From contig PAQV01000035.1 of the NCBI GenBank assembly GCA_002709405.1, positions 30,922 to 94,921 of the forward strand: a stretch of DNA of 64,000 bases, written 5' to 3'. The notes beneath the pieces are model-generated. The model saw only the letters and a list, made by a program, of their open reading frames with translations, did no database searches and was not told where the DNA came from. The DNA comes from Paracoccaceae bacterium (GTDB lineage Bacteria > Pseudomonadota > Alphaproteobacteria > Rhodobacterales > Rhodobacteraceae). Made by a program: the position numbers and the translations under genes. Below, piece after piece: positions 62,373 to 64,000 of the stretch (positions are counted from its first letter, which is position 1; every line of letters starts with the position of its first letter).

Positions 62373-63989
62373 TTACGCACGCTTGTCGTCGTCCAGGTCT
62401 TCGAACTCGGCGTCGACGATGTCATCGTCTTCACCACGTGCTGCGTCGGCCGGTTCCGGTTCGTCGGACCCCGATGCGTCGTCCTGGCTGGCCTTGTAGA
62501 TCGCCTCGCCCAGTTTCATGGCCGCGTCGGTCACGTTCTGGATGCCCGCGCGGATCTTGTCCGCGTTGTCGGTTTCCAGCTCGTCCTTGAGCGCGGCAAT
62601 AGCCAGTTCGATCGCCTCGACGGTCGAGGGATCGACCTTGTCCGCATGCTCTTCCAGCGACTTTTCGGTCGAATGGATGAGGCTTTCGGCCTGGTTCTTG
62701 GCTTCGACCAGGTCCTTGCGGGCCTTGTCGGCTTCGGCGTTCTCTTCGGCGTCGCGCACCATCTTTTCGATGTCGTCGTCCGACAGACCACCCGAGGCCT
62801 GGATCGTGATCTTCTGTTCCTTGCCGGTGCCCTTGTCCTTGGCGCTGACCGACACGATGCCGTTGGCGTCGATGTCGAACGTCACCTCGATCTGGGGCAT
62901 GCCGCGCGGCGCGGGCGGGATGTCTTCCAGGTTGAACTGGCCCAACATCTTGTTGTCGGCGGCCATTTCGCGTTCACCCTGGAACACCCGGATGGTCACG
63001 GCGTTCTGGTTGTCCTCGGCGGTCGAGAAGATCTGGCTTTTCTTCGTCGGGATCGTCGTGTTGCGGTCGATCAGGCGGGTGAAGACACCGCCCAACGTTT
63101 CGATCCCCAGCGACAGCGGGGTCACGTCCAGCAGGACCACGTCCTTGACGTCACCTTGCAGAACACCGGCCTGGATGGCGGCGCCCATGGCCACGACTTC
63201 ATCGGGGTTCACGCCCTTGTGGGGCTCTTTCCCGAAGAACTTGGTCACTTCTTCCATGACCTTGGGCATGCGTGTCATGCCGCCGACCAGAACCACTTCG
63301 TCCACGTCGGATGCCGAGATGCCGGCGTCCTTCAGGGCCGCGGCGCAGGGCTTGAGCGAGGCCTTGATCAGGTCGCTGACCAGGCTTTCCAGCTTGGCAC
63401 GGGTCAGTTTCATGACCATGTGCAGCGGCTGGCCGCCCTTCGGGTCCATCGAGATGAACGGCTGGTTGATCTCGGTCTGGGACGAGCTGGACAGTTCGAT
63501 CTTGGCCTTTTCGGCAGCTTCCTTCAGACGCTGCAGGGCCATCTTGTCCTTGGTCAGGTCGACGCCGTTCTCTTTCTGGAACTCGCCGGCAAGGTAATTG
63601 ACGATCCGCATGTCGAAATCTTCACCGCCGAGGAACGTGTCGCCGTTGGTGGATTTGACCTCGAAGAGGCCATCGTCGATTTCGAGGATGGTCACGTCGA
63701 AGGTGCCGCCGCCGAGGTCATAGACCGCGATGGTGTGGCTGTTTTCCTTGTCGAGACCATAGGCCAGCGCGGCGGCTGTCGGTTCGTTGATGATCCGCAG
63801 CACTTCGAGACCGGCGATCTTGCCGGCGTCCTTGGTGGCCTGACGCTGGGCGTCGTTGAAATAGGCGGGCACGGTGATGACGGCGTGCTTAACCTCCTTG
63901 CCGAGGTAGTTCTCGGCAGTCTCCTTCATCTTGGTCAAAACCATGGAAGACACCTCCTCGGGGGACAACACCTTCTTGCCGCCCTTGAC
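62373..63989 (-). CDS. dnaK: DnaK (Hsp70), 3' part with an in-frame stop near the window edge
   Basis: 539 codons of the DnaK frame are visible. They include [69 protein letters not shown], the substrate-binding domain start [14 protein letters not shown] and the acidic tail ending DDDKRA. About 100-110 N-terminal residues lie beyond. The codon at 63990-63992 reads TAG in this frame, so either a mutation, a sequencing or assembly error, or a gene break occurs ten bases from the edge. GTG at 63971 is a possible internal start. It forms dnaK-dnaJ with the neighbour. Confidence 0.9.
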   Translation of the reverse strand, partial: VKGGKKVLSPEEVSSMVLTKMKETAENYLGKEVKHAVITVPAYFNDAQRQATKDAGKIAGLEVLRIINEPTAAALAYGLDKENSHTIAVYDLGGGTFDVTILEIDDGLFEVKSTNGDTFLGGEDFDMRIVNYLAGEFQKENGVDLTKDKMALQRLKEAAEKAKIELSSSSQTEINQPFISMDPKGGQPLHMVMKLTRAKLESLVSDLIKASLKPCAAALKDAGISASDVDEVVLVGGMTRMPKVMEEVTKFFGKEPHKGVNPDEVVAMGAAIQAGVLQGDVKDVVLLDVTPLSLGIETLGGVFTRLIDRNTTIPTKKSQIFSTAEDNQNAVTIRVFQGEREMAADNKMLGQFNLEDIPPAPRGMPQIEVTFDIDANGIVSVSAKDKGTGKEQKITIQASGGLSDDDIEKMVRDAEENAEADKARKDLVEAKNQAESLIHSTEKSLEEHADKVDPSTVEAIELAIAALKDELETDNADKIRAGIQNVTDAAMKLGEAIYKASQDDASGSDEPEPADAARGEDDDIVDAEFEDLDDDKRA

Positions 63990-64000
63990 CTACGATGAAA

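Overview
The window is high-GC (roughly 65 percent by eye) chromosomal DNA from an alphaproteobacterium, most likely a marine member of the Rhodobacterales (Roseobacter group). I base this on the gene order mnmG-rsmG-parA-parB, rph divergent from hrcA-grpE, rimP-nusA-ylxR-infB and secA next to a parvulin-type isomerase, argJ and mutT, on a NaChBac-type sodium channel, and on protein sequences that read like that group. It is almost entirely dense core genome. I see no rRNA, tRNA, CRISPR array, insertion sequence or prophage. The first gene (mnmG) is cut by the left edge and dnaK by the right edge.

Layout. 1-3.5 kb: chromosome partitioning block, with a perfect parS site inside rsmG, then parA and parB. 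3.5-7.7 kb: hemW-rdgB-rph on the minus strand, divergent from hrcA-grpE. 7.8-10.5 kb: membrane hybrid histidine kinase and a convergent single-domain response regulator. 10.5-16.4 kb: mutS, malic enzyme and a PfkB sugar kinase. 16.4-20.6 kb: exported MsrA, a GH19/peptidoglycan-binding protein, a class IV aminotransferase coupled to a sulfotransferase-like protein, and a small AT-richer islet with DUF1810 and DUF1508 genes. 20.6-28.4 kb: argG, ilvA, an Hpt protein divergent from a receiver-PP2C phosphatase, two Nudix enzymes, hslO and cca. 28.4-34.2 kb: three consecutive ABC half-transporters behind a possible ten-codon leader peptide and hairpin. 34.2-38.9 kb: RNA methyltransferase, sodium channel, two L,D-transpeptidases around a CAP lipoprotein, and a tandem pair of 60-residue membrane peptides. 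39-46 kb: hemH, methyltransferase, comF, glutaredoxin, nitrilase-like amidase, MarR regulator, ubiG, prolyl aminopeptidase and a short solute-binding protein. 46.2-51.8 kb: rimP-nusA-ylxR-infB with promoter and strong terminator. 51.8-60.2 kb: a 44-residue unannotated ORF, mutT-argJ-isomerase, secA, an anchored unknown protein and a PstS-OmpA fusion. 60.2-64 kb: radC, dnaJ and dnaK.

How the genes work together. Proteostasis is split across the window: hrcA-grpE on the left, hslO in the middle, dnaJ-dnaK on the right. Export (secA, isomerase) and cell-envelope remodelling (two Ldt enzymes, GH19, OmpA fusion) recur. Two separate phosphorelay sets are present.

The most distinctive non-genic signal is a modular intergenic element seen in five or more loci: a GGGGGC/GCCCCC hairpin, a second GGAC hairpin, CCCCGGGGTATTT, then AAGAGAAAGAAGC. 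It usually sits at gene ends and is twice arranged as facing pairs. Other points worth attention are the identical mature sequences of the two 60-residue peptides, the leader-plus-hairpin ahead of the triple ABC cluster, a palindrome upstream of the 44-residue ORF, and an in-frame stop in the dnaK frame ten bases from the window edge.
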